Of a DNA stretch of 64,000 nucleotides, positions 1-8,344 are shown piece by piece. The DNA comes from Chromobacterium haemolyticum DSM 19808. GTDB taxonomy: Bacteria > Pseudomonadota > Gammaproteobacteria > Burkholderiales > Chromobacteriaceae. The stretch covers positions 372,001 through 436,000 of the forward strand of contig NZ_JONK01000001.1 in the NCBI RefSeq assembly GCF_000711885.1, given 5' to 3'. The translations under genes and the position numbers were made by a program. The notes under the pieces were generated by a model. It was not told where the DNA came from. It searched no databases and saw only the letters and a program-made list of their open reading frames with translations. Numbering within the stretch: the stretch's first letter is position 1; each line of letters starts with the position of its first letter.

Positions 1-935
1 CCTTGCTCAAGAAAACCCAGTTTTTTGAGCAAGTCCAGATAGGGTATGGCGTTGGCGTCGTCGACGTGCCAGTTCATTACCAGCCCGCCCACGCCGTCCG
101 GCACGGAGGCCAATTGGGGCAGATGTAGAACTTGGCTATTGAAGAAGTGCAGGTAGGATTGCAGCCACAAACCGTCGGTGCGTATTTTGAGAAAAGTGAC
201 CGGCAGGTTGACGAACAAGACCTTGCCGCGGCCGTAAGCGCGCACGCCGGCAATCAAGGTGCCGTCCGGTCCTTGAGCCAGCACGCGTCCCGGGAAGCTG
301 CCGCGGGTTGCCAGGTAGCTGAACGCCGCCTGGTCGTAACCGTAGGTCGAGGCTTGCAGCAAGGCGGATTTGCCGTCTGGATAGGGCTGGAAGCGGCCGG
401 GCGTGATGCCCAGCTCGGCAACGGCGGAGGGCGGCATCAACATCAAATCTCTGCGCACCATCTGCTTGCCCAACTCCCGGTACAGCAGATAATCCACGCC
501 CACCAGGCGCGAGAGCGCCGGTTTGTCCAAAAAGCGGCCGCCGGCGTTTTCGCTGGCGGCGTCGTAATTGATCCATAGAGCGCCGCCGGCCTGCACGTAC
601 TCCTCCAGCACTCCGGTCAGCGCCGCATCGACATAGCGGTGTATCGTGTCCGGCAAGATGATGCCGCGGAGTCGGGCGCGTTGCTCCGGCTCCATGTCCA
701 CCAGTTGGCTGGCGGTGATTTGCATCATCGCCACGCCGCCTTCGCTGGCGGCGTCTTGCCATGCCAGCGAGTATTTGCCGCTGGCCGGTTTGTCCGGCAG
801 CAGCAAGGCGATGAAGGCCTGAGGCGGTGGCGTTTGTTTTGCGCGCAAGCTGTGCCAGATCGCGCTTGCCGCCAGTATTAGCCCCAGCAGCAGGATGATG
901 CACACCCAGCGGGGGCATGATCGAATTTTATTCAT
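1..935 (-). CDS. Polysaccharide deacetylase-like exported protein, 3' end outside window
   Basis: Open frame of at least 311 codons running off the left edge. It starts at an ATG that overlaps the stop of the upstream gene (ATGA), so it is translationally coupled as the last visible gene of the operon. Residues 1-30 hold a basic start and one hydrophobic segment (signal anchor). The middle resembles a glutamine-amidotransferase-like or ThuA-like fold (a stretch around GIILPDTIHRYVDAAL and GKVLFVNLPV). Near the cut end the motif NWHVDDANAIPYL has the HxDD arrangement of metal-binding polysaccharide deacetylases of the PelA/Agd3 kind. I infer periplasmic deacetylation of the polymer made by the upstream synthase. 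The family call is moderate because the catalytic domain is mostly outside the window. Confidence 0.6.
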   Translation of the reverse strand, partial: MNKIRSCPRWVCIILLLGLILAASAIWHSLRAKQTPPPQAFIALLLPDKPASGKYSLAWQDAASEGGVAMMQITASQLVDMEPEQRARLRGIILPDTIHRYVDAALTGVLEEYVQAGGALWINYDAASENAGGRFLDKPALSRLVGVDYLLYRELGKQMVRRDLMLMPPSAVAELGITPGRFQPYPDGKSALLQASTYGYDQAAFSYLATRGSFPGRVLAQGPDGTLIAGVRAYGRGKVLFVNLPVTFLKIRTDGLWLQSYLHFFNSQVLHLPQLASVPDGVGGLVMNWHVDDANAIPYLDLLKKLGFLEQ

Positions 936-1897
936 TTTTCCAACCTTTGTTCTTGCTCCACCGTTGTGGCCAGACGGCGCTCTAATCCTTGAAAAACCGC
1001 CTCCTCCAGCACATTCCAGCGCGGCGTTCCTCGCGCGGGCGCCGCCTTCTGCAACCAGGCGCGCGCGGCGTCCTCCCGGCCGTCTCTTAACGCGGCCAGG
1101 GCCAGCACGCCCCATGGGAAGTCCAGATGCGCCTTGTCCTGAGCAAGCCAGGGCCGGCCTTCGCCCTGCAGCCAGGCGTCGAAGGAGGCTTGCCCCGGCA
1201 TCGCCGGCATGCCCTCCATTTTGGGGAACAGTTGCGCGGCGGCTTCCGGGTAGAAGGCGACAGGGGGAAGGTCGCGGCTGGCTACGCGCCAGCGTCGGGT
1301 TTTCGTTTCCCAAAACGCTTTGGGAAGCGCTGCGGCCAACTGCCGCATCCTCCGGCAACTGGCGCCTGTTCTGGCGCAGTCGTCGCGCAGCGCGGCGTAA
1401 ACTTCGACGTTGTCCATCAGGTAGCCCAGCTTGACGCCCGCGGCATAGTCATAAATGCCGCTGCGGGTTTGCCTCAGCCGCCACAGCGCCCGCCTGGCGC
1501 GCGCCAGCGATGCCTGAAGCGGCGGGGGCATCTCCTGTTGTCCATACCGCCGGCTCAGCAGGGAAATCCACATGGCCAGCGTGGAGTCGTCGGCGTCGGC
1601 GTCGGCCGTTCGGTGCCAGGCACCGTCCGTTTGGCGCTCGAAGCGGGGAAAGCTGCCGTTGCGCTCCTGCCTGGGCGCCAGCCACGCCACCCAAGCGTCC
1701 GTGGCCGGAGCGATGGACAGCCCCAGCTCCTCGGCCGTCAGCAAGGCTTTCATGGCGAAATAGGGGTCGACATGGCGTCCATGCGCTTGCAGCAGAATGG
1801 CGCCGTCCTCGTCCTGGTAGCCAGGCAGCTTGAATGCGCTGTCCGCGGCTTGACTTGTTCCGCAACACAAGGCCAGCAGTAAACATAGATGCTTCAT
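932..1897 (-). CDS. Exported alpha/alpha-toroid protein of the exopolysaccharide operon
   Basis: 321 aa with a clear signal peptide (MKHLCLLLALCCGTSQAADS, cleavage near residue 17-18). The mature part is helical with repeated aromatic and acidic stretches (YFAMKALLTAEELGL, WVAWLAPRQERNGSFPRF, DADADDSTLAMWISLLSR), as in alpha/alpha-barrel glycoside hydrolases and polysaccharide lyases. I could not assign a GH or PL family. Start and stop both overlap neighbours by four bases (ATGA), so it is embedded in the wecB-synthase operon. A periplasmic polymer-trimming or polymer-binding role is an inference from context. Confidence 0.6.
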   Translation of the reverse strand: MKHLCLLLALCCGTSQAADSAFKLPGYQDEDGAILLQAHGRHVDPYFAMKALLTAEELGLSIAPATDAWVAWLAPRQERNGSFPRFERQTDGAWHRTADADADDSTLAMWISLLSRRYGQQEMPPPLQASLARARRALWRLRQTRSGIYDYAAGVKLGYLMDNVEVYAALRDDCARTGASCRRMRQLAAALPKAFWETKTRRWRVASRDLPPVAFYPEAAAQLFPKMEGMPAMPGQASFDAWLQGEGRPWLAQDKAHLDFPWGVLALAALRDGREDAARAWLQKAAPARGTPRWNVLEEAVFQGLERRLATTVEQEQRLEK

Positions 1898-2907
1898 CGG
1901 CCGCGTACCTTGCCGCGGATGCGAGCCCAGATAGTGCCGTGAGCGATCAGGGGCGGCGTGAGCAGCACCAAACGCGAGGAAACGGTATTGGGCGAGTCCG
2001 GCGCGCCCAATACGGAGTGGGCGCCAATGACGACAATCCGGTCGGCAACAACCGGGCCCAGCAAGAGACAGTTCTCGCGGCAGATGATGGAGTCATCGGA
2101 AACAACGGCGCCGTCCACGACCACTCCTCTGGCCAGGCGGACGGGTCCGCTGGCTTTGACGCTGCCCTCGATCCGGCAGCCGGGGCCGATGCTCAAGCCG
2201 CCGCGCACCACCAAGTGTCCGCGTAGCAAGCTGTTTTCCGGCAGCAGGAAATCGCCGTCCATTACCGCACGGCGCATTTCCGCGTTAAAGGGGTGGGGCG
2301 TTTCCAAACTTTCGATATCCACCTCTCGCAGCGGCGTGGCCGGGGACTGATGGCGCGGGGTTTCTCCCATGCGGATGGTTGCCGCCTGGAGGCGTTGGAA
2401 GCGGACAGGTCCCGAAATATCCAGGGTGTCCTCCGCCACGGTGCGCCCGAACAACAGGCTGTCCGGCTCGATGCGGACGTTCCGGGCGCCGGCCCAACGC
2501 AGAATCGAACTGCTCCGTCCCAGGTTCAGATCGCCGTCGGCCAAGACGCTGCGCAGGATCACGCCAGGACCGGTGACGACGTTGTCGTCGCAATGGATTT
2601 CTTTCAGGAAACTGAAGCGCGCCGGAATGCGCAACTCGCCGGCGGCCAAGACCTCCTCGTCCACGACCGGGCGGTTTTCCGGCCCGATGGCCTCCAGGCG
2701 AGCGTTCCAGTCCTGCCGCCGCTCGCCCAAGTCCAGCGTTTCCAGCCGTTGCCGGTAGTTGCGGGCGAAGACGTCGGCGGTGCCGGTGTGCAGCCGGTTG
2801 ATGCCCAGCGCGGAGGCGTCGGTCTTGCGCAGCAACTCCAATAGACCGGGCAAGAGCGGCAGCGCGATCAGCGGCGCCACGCCAAGCACGTAAAGTATGG
2901 CCATCAT
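1894..2907 (-). CDS. Membrane-anchored bactofilin-like beta-helix protein
   Basis: 337 aa. Residues 3-27 form one membrane segment (ILYVLGVAPLIALPLLPGLL). The rest is built of short repeating turns rich in G, V and I (for example GDLNLGRSSSILRWAGARNV, then RGHLVVRGGLSIGPGCRIEGSV and VVVDGAVVSDDSIICRENC). This pattern is typical of bactofilin (polymer-forming cytoskeletal, PF04519) and related right-handed beta-helices. It is joined by ATGA overlaps to the synthase upstream and the exported protein downstream. It may organise the polysaccharide synthase at the membrane; the molecular role is unproven. Confidence 0.65.
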   Translation of the reverse strand: MMAILYVLGVAPLIALPLLPGLLELLRKTDASALGINRLHTGTADVFARNYRQRLETLDLGERRQDWNARLEAIGPENRPVVDEEVLAAGELRIPARFSFLKEIHCDDNVVTGPGVILRSVLADGDLNLGRSSSILRWAGARNVRIEPDSLLFGRTVAEDTLDISGPVRFQRLQAATIRMGETPRHQSPATPLREVDIESLETPHPFNAEMRRAVMDGDFLLPENSLLRGHLVVRGGLSIGPGCRIEGSVKASGPVRLARGVVVDGAVVSDDSIICRENCLLLGPVVADRIVVIGAHSVLGAPDSPNTVSSRLVLLTPPLIAHGTIWARIRGKVRGR

Positions 2908-4505
2908 CCCGGCTGTCTCCGATACCGCTTGGTTTTATCCCAATGCAGCGTTCTGTTTTTCTTGAAGGGCTCGACCAGCGACTGCTGCAGCGTGGCGCGG
3001 GAAATGGTGACCAGACTGACCAAAAAGCCAAGAATGGCGAAAGGCAAAATACGCAGCCTTTTGCCGTTGCCGTCCAGATAGCAGGCGGCGCCGATCTCGA
3101 AAAAGGCGGCGAAATTGCCCATCGCGCTGTAGCAGACCAGGGCCAGGATCAGCAGGAGGCCAGGGGACGGCAGCATGCTGTCGAAAAAGAACAGCACCAA
3201 GGTGATGGCCCAGCCGAGCAGCAGCAGCGGAGACATGGCGTAAGTGCCCAACAGCAGGAGCCCGTCCAGTTTTTCCCGCCGCTGCACTCCTCGGGTGCTC
3301 AGCAGACGGCCGACATGCCGCGCCAGCGCCTGATTATGGCCGCGCGTCCAGCGCATCAATTGCCGGATGCGAACCGGCCAGCTCTCCGGCACCTCCTCGT
3401 AGCACTCGGAGCGATTGGTGTAGACCGTGAGCCAGCCGCCGATAAGCAGGCGATAGGTCAAATCGGTGTCTTCCGCCAGCACGTCGTCGTGCCAGCCGCC
3501 GACGCTGTTGAGCGCGGCGACGCGTATGCCGCCGACCGTGCCGCCGTACTGCGGCACCAGCTTCATATTCATCCTGGCCTGCTGGTCCACCTGATAACCG
3601 CCCGCGCGTTCCATGTCCAGCATGCGGGTCAATAGGTTGGCGCCCGGGTTCAAGGGCACCACGCGCCCCATCACGGCGCCGACTTCCGGATCGAAGAACG
3701 GCGCGATCAATTGTTTGAGCAGGCCGCGGCTTGGCAGGTAGTCGGCGTCGAAGACGATGAAAATCTCGGTGTCGATCAAGGCCGTCGCATCCTTCAGCGC
3801 CGCGGCTTTGCCGGGTTTGCCCTGGGTGCGGTGAAACGGCTTGATCGCGTCCGGTCTGCGCGCCGCGATGCGGTCTATGATGGAGCGAGTGCCGTCCGTG
3901 GAGCGGTCGTTGACGGGCATGATGATCATTTGCCCAGGCGGATAGTCGGACTCAAGCAGCGCCTCCATCGCATCGGCAATCACGGCCTCTTCGTTGTGCG
4001 CGGCGATGAAGACTGTGACCTTGGGCCATTGCGCGGTTTCAATGTCCAGATAAGGATGGCGCTGGTGGCCGAACAGCCGGTTCAAAGTGAACGCCATATG
4101 CCGCGCCGCGTACACCACGACCAAGAGCACCACGCCGTAGAGCACGAAGCTCAGCGCGCGCAAAGGCCAGATGAACGGCGTTGCGGTTTCGCGCCGCAGC
4201 AGGGGGTCGTCCTCCTGGCTTACGGTACGGTGACGGGCTTCTTCGATCTGATCCAGAATCAACTGCTGGGTATGGCGCAGATCGGCGTTGTCCGAGGCCC
4301 CCTTGATGCTCACGGTGGGGCTGACAGAGGAGGGGCGTTCGTCTGGGTCTATGGGCAGAGCCGCCATGGCGGCCTGGCTCTCCTTAGACGTGGCCGCGCC
4401 GTGGCGATGCGGGTGGCTGGCGGCCGGTTTGGACGGATCCACGGCGGACCAGGCGGGGTAGCAGCACATCAGCAGGATCAGCCAGAGTAGGAATCGCGGG
4501 GGCAT
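2904..4505 (-). CDS. Processive family 2 glycosyltransferase (exopolysaccharide synthase)
   Basis: 533 aa. An N-terminal hydrophobic segment resembling a signal sequence (residues 5-21) is followed by a low-complexity stretch and a membrane helix near 117-135. The GT2 domain follows: VTVFIAAHNEE (163-173), VNDRSTDG (198-205), the DxD motif FDADYLP (D253, D255), the acceptor-site EDTD (345-348) and QxxRW (Q382, R385, W386). The last motif marks processive synthases of the BcsA/NodC/PgaC type. Further membrane segments lie at about 410-510. The gene begins two bases after wecB ends, so a ManNAc- or GlcNAc-containing polymer is plausible. The long periplasmic-looking N-terminal extension is unusual for PgaC or BcsA. 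Confidence 0.85.
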   Translation of the reverse strand: MPPRFLLWLILLMCCYPAWSAVDPSKPAASHPHRHGAATSKESQAAMAALPIDPDERPSSVSPTVSIKGASDNADLRHTQQLILDQIEEARHRTVSQEDDPLLRRETATPFIWPLRALSFVLYGVVLLVVVYAARHMAFTLNRLFGHQRHPYLDIETAQWPKVTVFIAAHNEEAVIADAMEALLESDYPPGQMIIMPVNDRSTDGTRSIIDRIAARRPDAIKPFHRTQGKPGKAAALKDATALIDTEIFIVFDADYLPSRGLLKQLIAPFFDPEVGAVMGRVVPLNPGANLLTRMLDMERAGGYQVDQQARMNMKLVPQYGGTVGGIRVAALNSVGGWHDDVLAEDTDLTYRLLIGGWLTVYTNRSECYEEVPESWPVRIRQLMRWTRGHNQALARHVGRLLSTRGVQRREKLDGLLLLGTYAMSPLLLLGWAITLVLFFFDSMLPSPGLLLILALVCYSAMGNFAAFFEIGAACYLDGNGKRLRILPFAILGFLVSLVTISRATLQQSLVEPFKKNRTLHWDKTKRYRRQPG

Positions 4506-4507
4506 GC

Positions 4508-5698
4508 TTATCTCCCCGGTACGGGAGCGAGCGCATCGACGGTCCGACTGGCTGTGTTCGCCGCCTGCCGCCGACGCGGCAGCGACGAGAGAATGGCGGC
4601 TATGCGTCTGCCGGCGTCGCCGTCGCCATAGGGGTTATGGGCTTGAGACATGCGTTGATAAGCCGCCTCGTCATCCAGCAAGGCGCTGGCGTGTTGGACG
4701 ATGAGCGCTGTCTCCGTGCCCACCAGCATGGCGGTGCCGGCCGCAAGCGCCTCCGGTCTTTCCGTTGTGTCCCGGGTGACCAGCACCGGTTTGCCCAGCG
4801 CCGGCGCCTCTTCCTGTATGCCGCCGGAGTCGGTGATGATGAGGTGGCAGCGGGCCATCAGATAGACGAAGGGCAGGTATTGTTGCGGGTCGATCAAATG
4901 AATGTTGTTCACCTTGGACAGCAGCGCGTACACCGGCTTGCGCACATTGGGATTGAGGTGCACCGGGTAGACGATGTCCACGTCGGGGTAGCGCTCGGCC
5001 AGCTGCACCAGCGCGCGACAGAAGCTTTCAAACCTCTCCCCCAAATTTTCCCGGCGGTGGCCGGTGACCAGTATCACTCTGGCCTCCGGGCGCAGGAAGG
5101 CAAACTGGGAGGCGATGTCGGCCTTGAGATCCGGCTGTTGTTCCAGCCTCTTTACCGCCAACAGCAAGGTGTCGACAACGGTGTTGCCAGTGATGAAGAT
5201 CCTATCCGGGTCAACCTTTTCATTCCGCAGGTTGAGCTGGGACTCCTCCGTTGGAGCGAAATGCCAGGACGCCAGAATGCCGGTGACGCGGCGGTTCATT
5301 TCCTCAGGCCAAGGCGAATACAGGTCTCCGGTGCGCAATCCCGCTTCAACATGCCCAATCGGAATCCGGCGGTAAAACGCGGCCAGGCTTGCGCCAAGCG
5401 TGGTGGCCGTATCGCCATGCACCAGCACGACATCGGGTTGGGCTTCCTCCAAGACTTTGTCGACAGCGTCCACCAGCCTGGCGGTCAAAGACGCCAGGCT
5501 CTGTCCCTGTTGCATCAGCTTCAGGTCGAAGTCCGGGTGAATTCCGAAAAAGTCCAATACCTGATCCAACATCTCGCGGTGTTGGCCGGTCACGCATACC
5601 TTGGACACCACGCCCTGGCAGTCTTGCAGCGCGTGGATGACAGGCACCATCTTGATGGCTTCCGGACGGGTGCCAAAAATTGTTAGTACGGTAAGCAT
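4508..5698 (-). CDS. wecB: UDP-N-acetylglucosamine 2-epimerase (non-hydrolysing)
   Basis: 396 aa from the ATG at 5698, which has a GGAGA ribosome site and begins MLTVLTIFGTRPEAIK, the canonical family start. The frame stays open 33 codons upstream, but that part has atypical composition and covers a regulatory repeat, so the longer start is rejected. Conserved blocks: FGTRPEAIKM, TGQHREMLDQ, HGDTATTLG, GHVEAGLRTG, TGHRRENLGERF, DSGGIQEEAP and a C-terminal GDG region. The enzyme interconverts UDP-GlcNAc and UDP-ManNAc in the cytoplasm. As the first gene of the operon it probably supplies UDP-ManNAc to the downstream GT2 synthase rather than serving enterobacterial common antigen. Confidence 0.93.
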   Translation of the reverse strand: MLTVLTIFGTRPEAIKMVPVIHALQDCQGVVSKVCVTGQHREMLDQVLDFFGIHPDFDLKLMQQGQSLASLTARLVDAVDKVLEEAQPDVVLVHGDTATTLGASLAAFYRRIPIGHVEAGLRTGDLYSPWPEEMNRRVTGILASWHFAPTEESQLNLRNEKVDPDRIFITGNTVVDTLLLAVKRLEQQPDLKADIASQFAFLRPEARVILVTGHRRENLGERFESFCRALVQLAERYPDVDIVYPVHLNPNVRKPVYALLSKVNNIHLIDPQQYLPFVYLMARCHLIITDSGGIQEEAPALGKPVLVTRDTTERPEALAAGTAMLVGTETALIVQHASALLDDEAAYQRMSQAHNPYGDGDAGRRIAAILSSLPRRRQAANTASRTVDALAPVPGR

Positions 5699-5707
5699 AT
5701 TATCTCC

Positions 5708-5855
5708 ATCACAACGATTCACGAGCACACAGCAGGGCTTGGTTTTGTTTGTTTTGTTAAAACCACTATAGTACGGCAGCCATATCATATCTATCACGGC
5801 TATTCACAAGCACTTAGCGGAGCTTAACTTTGTTTGTTTTGTTAAAACTACTATT
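5708..5855. promoter_or_regulatory. Two 85-bp-spaced direct repeats upstream of the exopolysaccharide operon
   Basis: Two imperfect copies of about 62 bp lie at 5708-5770 and 5793-5855. Each has a conserved ATTCAC/GAGCAC-like half and an identical core TTTGTTTGTTTTGTTAAAAC (near 5744-5763 and 5829-5848). They sit immediately before the wecB ribosome site in an A+T-rich region. Repeated binding sites for an activator or a phase-dependent promoter are possible. The rest of the region to 6180 is A+T-rich up to about 5935 and then ordinary; I see no gene there. Confidence 0.55.
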
Positions 5856-6193
5856 TCACATTGTTTAAATTAAAGTAGCACACCTCCTATAAGAAATAAA
5901 GTTAAATATTTGTTTTAATTAAACGGTTTAATATTGGCGTGCGTTGGAGCACCATTCACAAGCCTGCTGGAGCGCCATTGCGCCCCGGCCAGGCGAGTGC
6001 GCGCCGGCAGGCAATTCCATTGGATTGCACCTGGCCAAAGCGCTAGTGCAAGAGTCGCGACGGCGATGTGAAACTGCAATGGCATTTCTTTGTTAGCATG
6101 TCAGGACGTACGCATGGGGAGCGTCAATCATTTGGGAAGCAGCTCTAAAAGCGCCGGCGAGCGTGGCTGACCTCCACCTGGGGAGAAGTGCCA

Positions 6194-6772
6194 ATGGAAA
6201 AGAAACAGTGCCTACACTGCGGATACTTGCGCGGGGATTCGCCGCGCGACCAGCGGGCGCCGGACTACGCATGTCCGCTGTGCCAGACGCCGTATCTGGA
6301 AATGTATCCGCAGCCGCTGCCGCGGAAGGAGCCGGAGCCCGCTTCCCCTTTGCAATGGACGCATGTGGGCGTGGTGCTGGGCGTTTTGCTGACCGGTACG
6401 GCGGGGCTGGCGTACACGGTTTGGCCCAATCAGCAGATGGCAGCCGCCAGGCATGAGGCGGAGCTCGAGGACATTGCCGGCGTGGTGTTGCCGGGCGCCG
6501 AGCAAGCGGCAGGAGAGCTTTGCGGCGCCGAGTCTTTCTCGGGCGGCGCTTTCTGCCGCTGGGCGCCAGCGTTGGCAGAGGTAGGGTGCAAAGCGACACT
6601 GGTGCGCGATTGCATGGAAGTCACGGCGATCAGACTGCACCCTGGCAGCAAGAGTCCGGAGCAACCGGACTTCGCGGTAAGCTGCCGGGACGCCGCCGGG
6701 GAGATGATGGAAATGAGTTTCAATGAGGGAGGTTTGGGGGTTGGAGCGGATGGCGCCGCGCCGGCGCGATAA
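6194..6772 (+). CDS. Zinc-ribbon membrane protein, unknown function
   Basis: 192 aa from the ATG at 6194, preceded by GGGAGA at a normal distance; a GTG two codons earlier is less well placed. The N-terminus has two CxxC pairs (CLHCGY and CPLCQTPYLEM), a treble-clef or zinc-ribbon finger. One membrane helix follows at about residues 57-76, then a C-terminal region with four more cysteines that is probably periplasmic. I do not recognise a family. Its TAA stop is the outer end of a dispersed repeat. It stands alone, divergent from the wecB operon. Confidence 0.7.
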   Translation: MEKKQCLHCGYLRGDSPRDQRAPDYACPLCQTPYLEMYPQPLPRKEPEPASPLQWTHVGVVLGVLLTGTAGLAYTVWPNQQMAAARHEAELEDIAGVVLPGAEQAAGELCGAESFSGGAFCRWAPALAEVGCKATLVRDCMEVTAIRLHPGSKSPEQPDFAVSCRDAAGEMMEMSFNEGGLGVGADGAAPAR

Positions 6773-6925
6773 GAACCTGTTTACGATCTTGCGAGCAAGA
6801 GCGAGACAAGGCGAAAGCGGCTGAGAAAGCGGAATGTACGCCTGGTACATGAGCATTTCCAAGCGGTTTTCAATGCGCCTTTCTATTCATTCCGCCGACG
6901 CGCAGCAGACCGTAAACAGGTTCTA
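6770..6925 (-). repeat. Dispersed TIR repeat, copy A (reverse orientation)
   Basis: Terminal inverted repeats AAGAACCTGTTTACGATC and its complement enclose a conserved core with an inner palindrome (TGTACGCCTGGTACA-type) and a GCGAGCAAGAGCGAGACAAG block. The first bases TAA are the stop codon of the preceding zinc-ribbon gene. It has no coding capacity of its own. Confidence 0.9.
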
Positions 6926-6986
6926 CAAGGCAGCGGTTAGCGGAACCTGCCTTGGTTCAGGTCCAGCAGCAGGGCGACGGCGATGA

Positions 6987-7151
6987 CAGCCGCCGGAAAA
7001 CAGCAGAGCGCTGAAAATGCTCCTGGGCTTGGTCGCGCCGTTCCCCTTGGGCGAACAGGTGGTGGGCGGCCCGATCCGCGACACGGTGACGGACGAGGAG
7101 GACAGCCAGCGGCTGCTGGACGGCAACGCGCGGGCCTTCTTCCATCTATAG
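6987..7151 (+). pseudogene. C-terminal remnant of an amidohydrolase (ACMSD-like)
   Basis: A frame without start or upstream domain reads KMLLGLVAPFPLGEQVV, GGPIRDTVTDEED and LLDGNARAFFHL before a TAG stop. The order (DYPxPLGE-like block, then LDGNARAFF at the very end) matches the C-terminus of amidohydrolase_2 enzymes such as aminocarboxymuconate-semialdehyde decarboxylase. All upstream coding sequence is missing, replaced by repeat copy A. It is therefore probably a deletion relic linked to the repeat. Confidence 0.45.
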
Positions 7152-7157
7152 CGTGGC

Positions 7158-8066
7158 TCAGCTCAGCAGCCAGCCCAGCAACAAGCCGCCGAACAACAGC
7201 CATTTCAGCGCGTAATAGCCAAGACGGCTCTGCGCCTTGATGCGCTTGCCAAACAGCCGCACCGCCTGCACATAGCGGAACAGGCGGTTGAGCGCGCCGG
7301 TGCGGTCACCGTCCTGATTGGGGGAACTGGCGGCGCCCAGCAGCAGGCGGCTGATCAGGCGGTTGCCCCACGCCGCAAGCCGGAAGCGCATTGGGCGCTC
7401 GATATCGCAGAACAGGATGATGCGCTGCTCAGTGGTGGCGTTTTCCGCGTGGTGTAGATAGGTTTCGTCGAACATCACCGCCTCGCCGTCGCGCCAGCTG
7501 TAGCGTTCGCCGTCCACCTCTATGTAGCAGGCCTCGTTTTGCGGTGTGGACAAGCCCAAATGGAAGCGCACCGAACCAGCGAAGGGGTCGCGGTGGCGCA
7601 CTAGCCGGCTGCCCGGCGGCAAGCTGGCGAACATCGCCGCCTTGACCGAGGGAATGCTTTGCAGCAGCCCAGTCGTGTACGGGCACAGCTTGGCCGCCGA
7701 CGGGTGCGGCTGGTCGTACCATTTCAGGTAGAAACGCTTCCAGCCGGTCTTGAAAAATGAATTGAAGCCCAGGTCGTCGTAACGATCGGATGCCTTGATC
7801 GCGCCGTCGTCGGACAAGGCCAGCGCCTCGGCGCGGATACGTTGCCAGTTATCGTTCAGCGTCCGCAGCTCCGGAAAGCGCTGCAGCGGCAAATAGGGGC
7901 GCGCGGGTAGGGTGGAGAACAGGTAGCAGAAGCAGTTGATCGGCGCCATGAAGGTAGAGTGGTCGGTCAACTGCCGCCAGAACCCCAAGCGTTGACGGCC
8001 GCGATAATGGATGTAGACGGTGCAGAGCGCAAAAAGAAGGAGGATGGATAGTTTGATGTACGGCAT
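7158..8066 (-). CDS. lpxO: LpxO-type lipid A / aspartyl beta-hydroxylase family dioxygenase
   Basis: 302 aa from the ATG at 8066; an in-frame TTG at 8108 is the only longer option. The N-terminal membrane segment (about 3-17) is followed by the highly typical LpxO text: YIHYRGRQRLGF, DHSTFMAPINCF, LGFNSFFKTGWKRFYLKWYD, PPGSRLVRHRDPFAGSVR and FDETYLHHAEN. The iron ligands H-x-D (HRD) and a distal His are present, so an Fe(II)/2-oxoglutarate dioxygenase is expected. LpxO hydroxylates the secondary acyl chain of lipid A on the cytoplasmic face of the inner membrane. A hydrophobic C-terminus is also seen. It is monocistronic here. Confidence 0.88.
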   Translation of the reverse strand: MPYIKLSILLLFALCTVYIHYRGRQRLGFWRQLTDHSTFMAPINCFCYLFSTLPARPYLPLQRFPELRTLNDNWQRIRAEALALSDDGAIKASDRYDDLGFNSFFKTGWKRFYLKWYDQPHPSAAKLCPYTTGLLQSIPSVKAAMFASLPPGSRLVRHRDPFAGSVRFHLGLSTPQNEACYIEVDGERYSWRDGEAVMFDETYLHHAENATTEQRIILFCDIERPMRFRLAAWGNRLISRLLLGAASSPNQDGDRTGALNRLFRYVQAVRLFGKRIKAQSRLGYYALKWLLFGGLLLGWLLS

Positions 8067-8344
8067 TTTTGCTCTAGCCCTTGAAATAATATGCTTAATT
8101 TCAAACAAAAACAGAATTTAAACGACTGGCCATTGGTTTAGTTGAGTAGGATATGACCAGGTTTGGCGGTCGCCACGCAAAGCGGCTGCCCTCCGCTCCA
8201 AAACAGCCGAAACTGGCTGCCGCCGTCGCCCCATACGACCGACGCGGGCCCAGGGCGCTGCCTAGAATGGTTCGAGCGAGAACGGCCCCGCGCCGTCCCC
8301 ATCAACCATCCGGTTGCTGGGCCGCCTGACCAAGGAGCCTGCCC

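Noticed and set aside
132-918. Two open frames (plus and minus) at the left edge
   Set aside because: Both are shadows of the deacetylase-like gene, which has a better frame open to the window edge and an ATGA junction.
5699-5797. Longer start for wecB
   Set aside because: The extra 33 residues are encoded by the A/T-rich regulatory repeat; the canonical start has GGAGA upstream.
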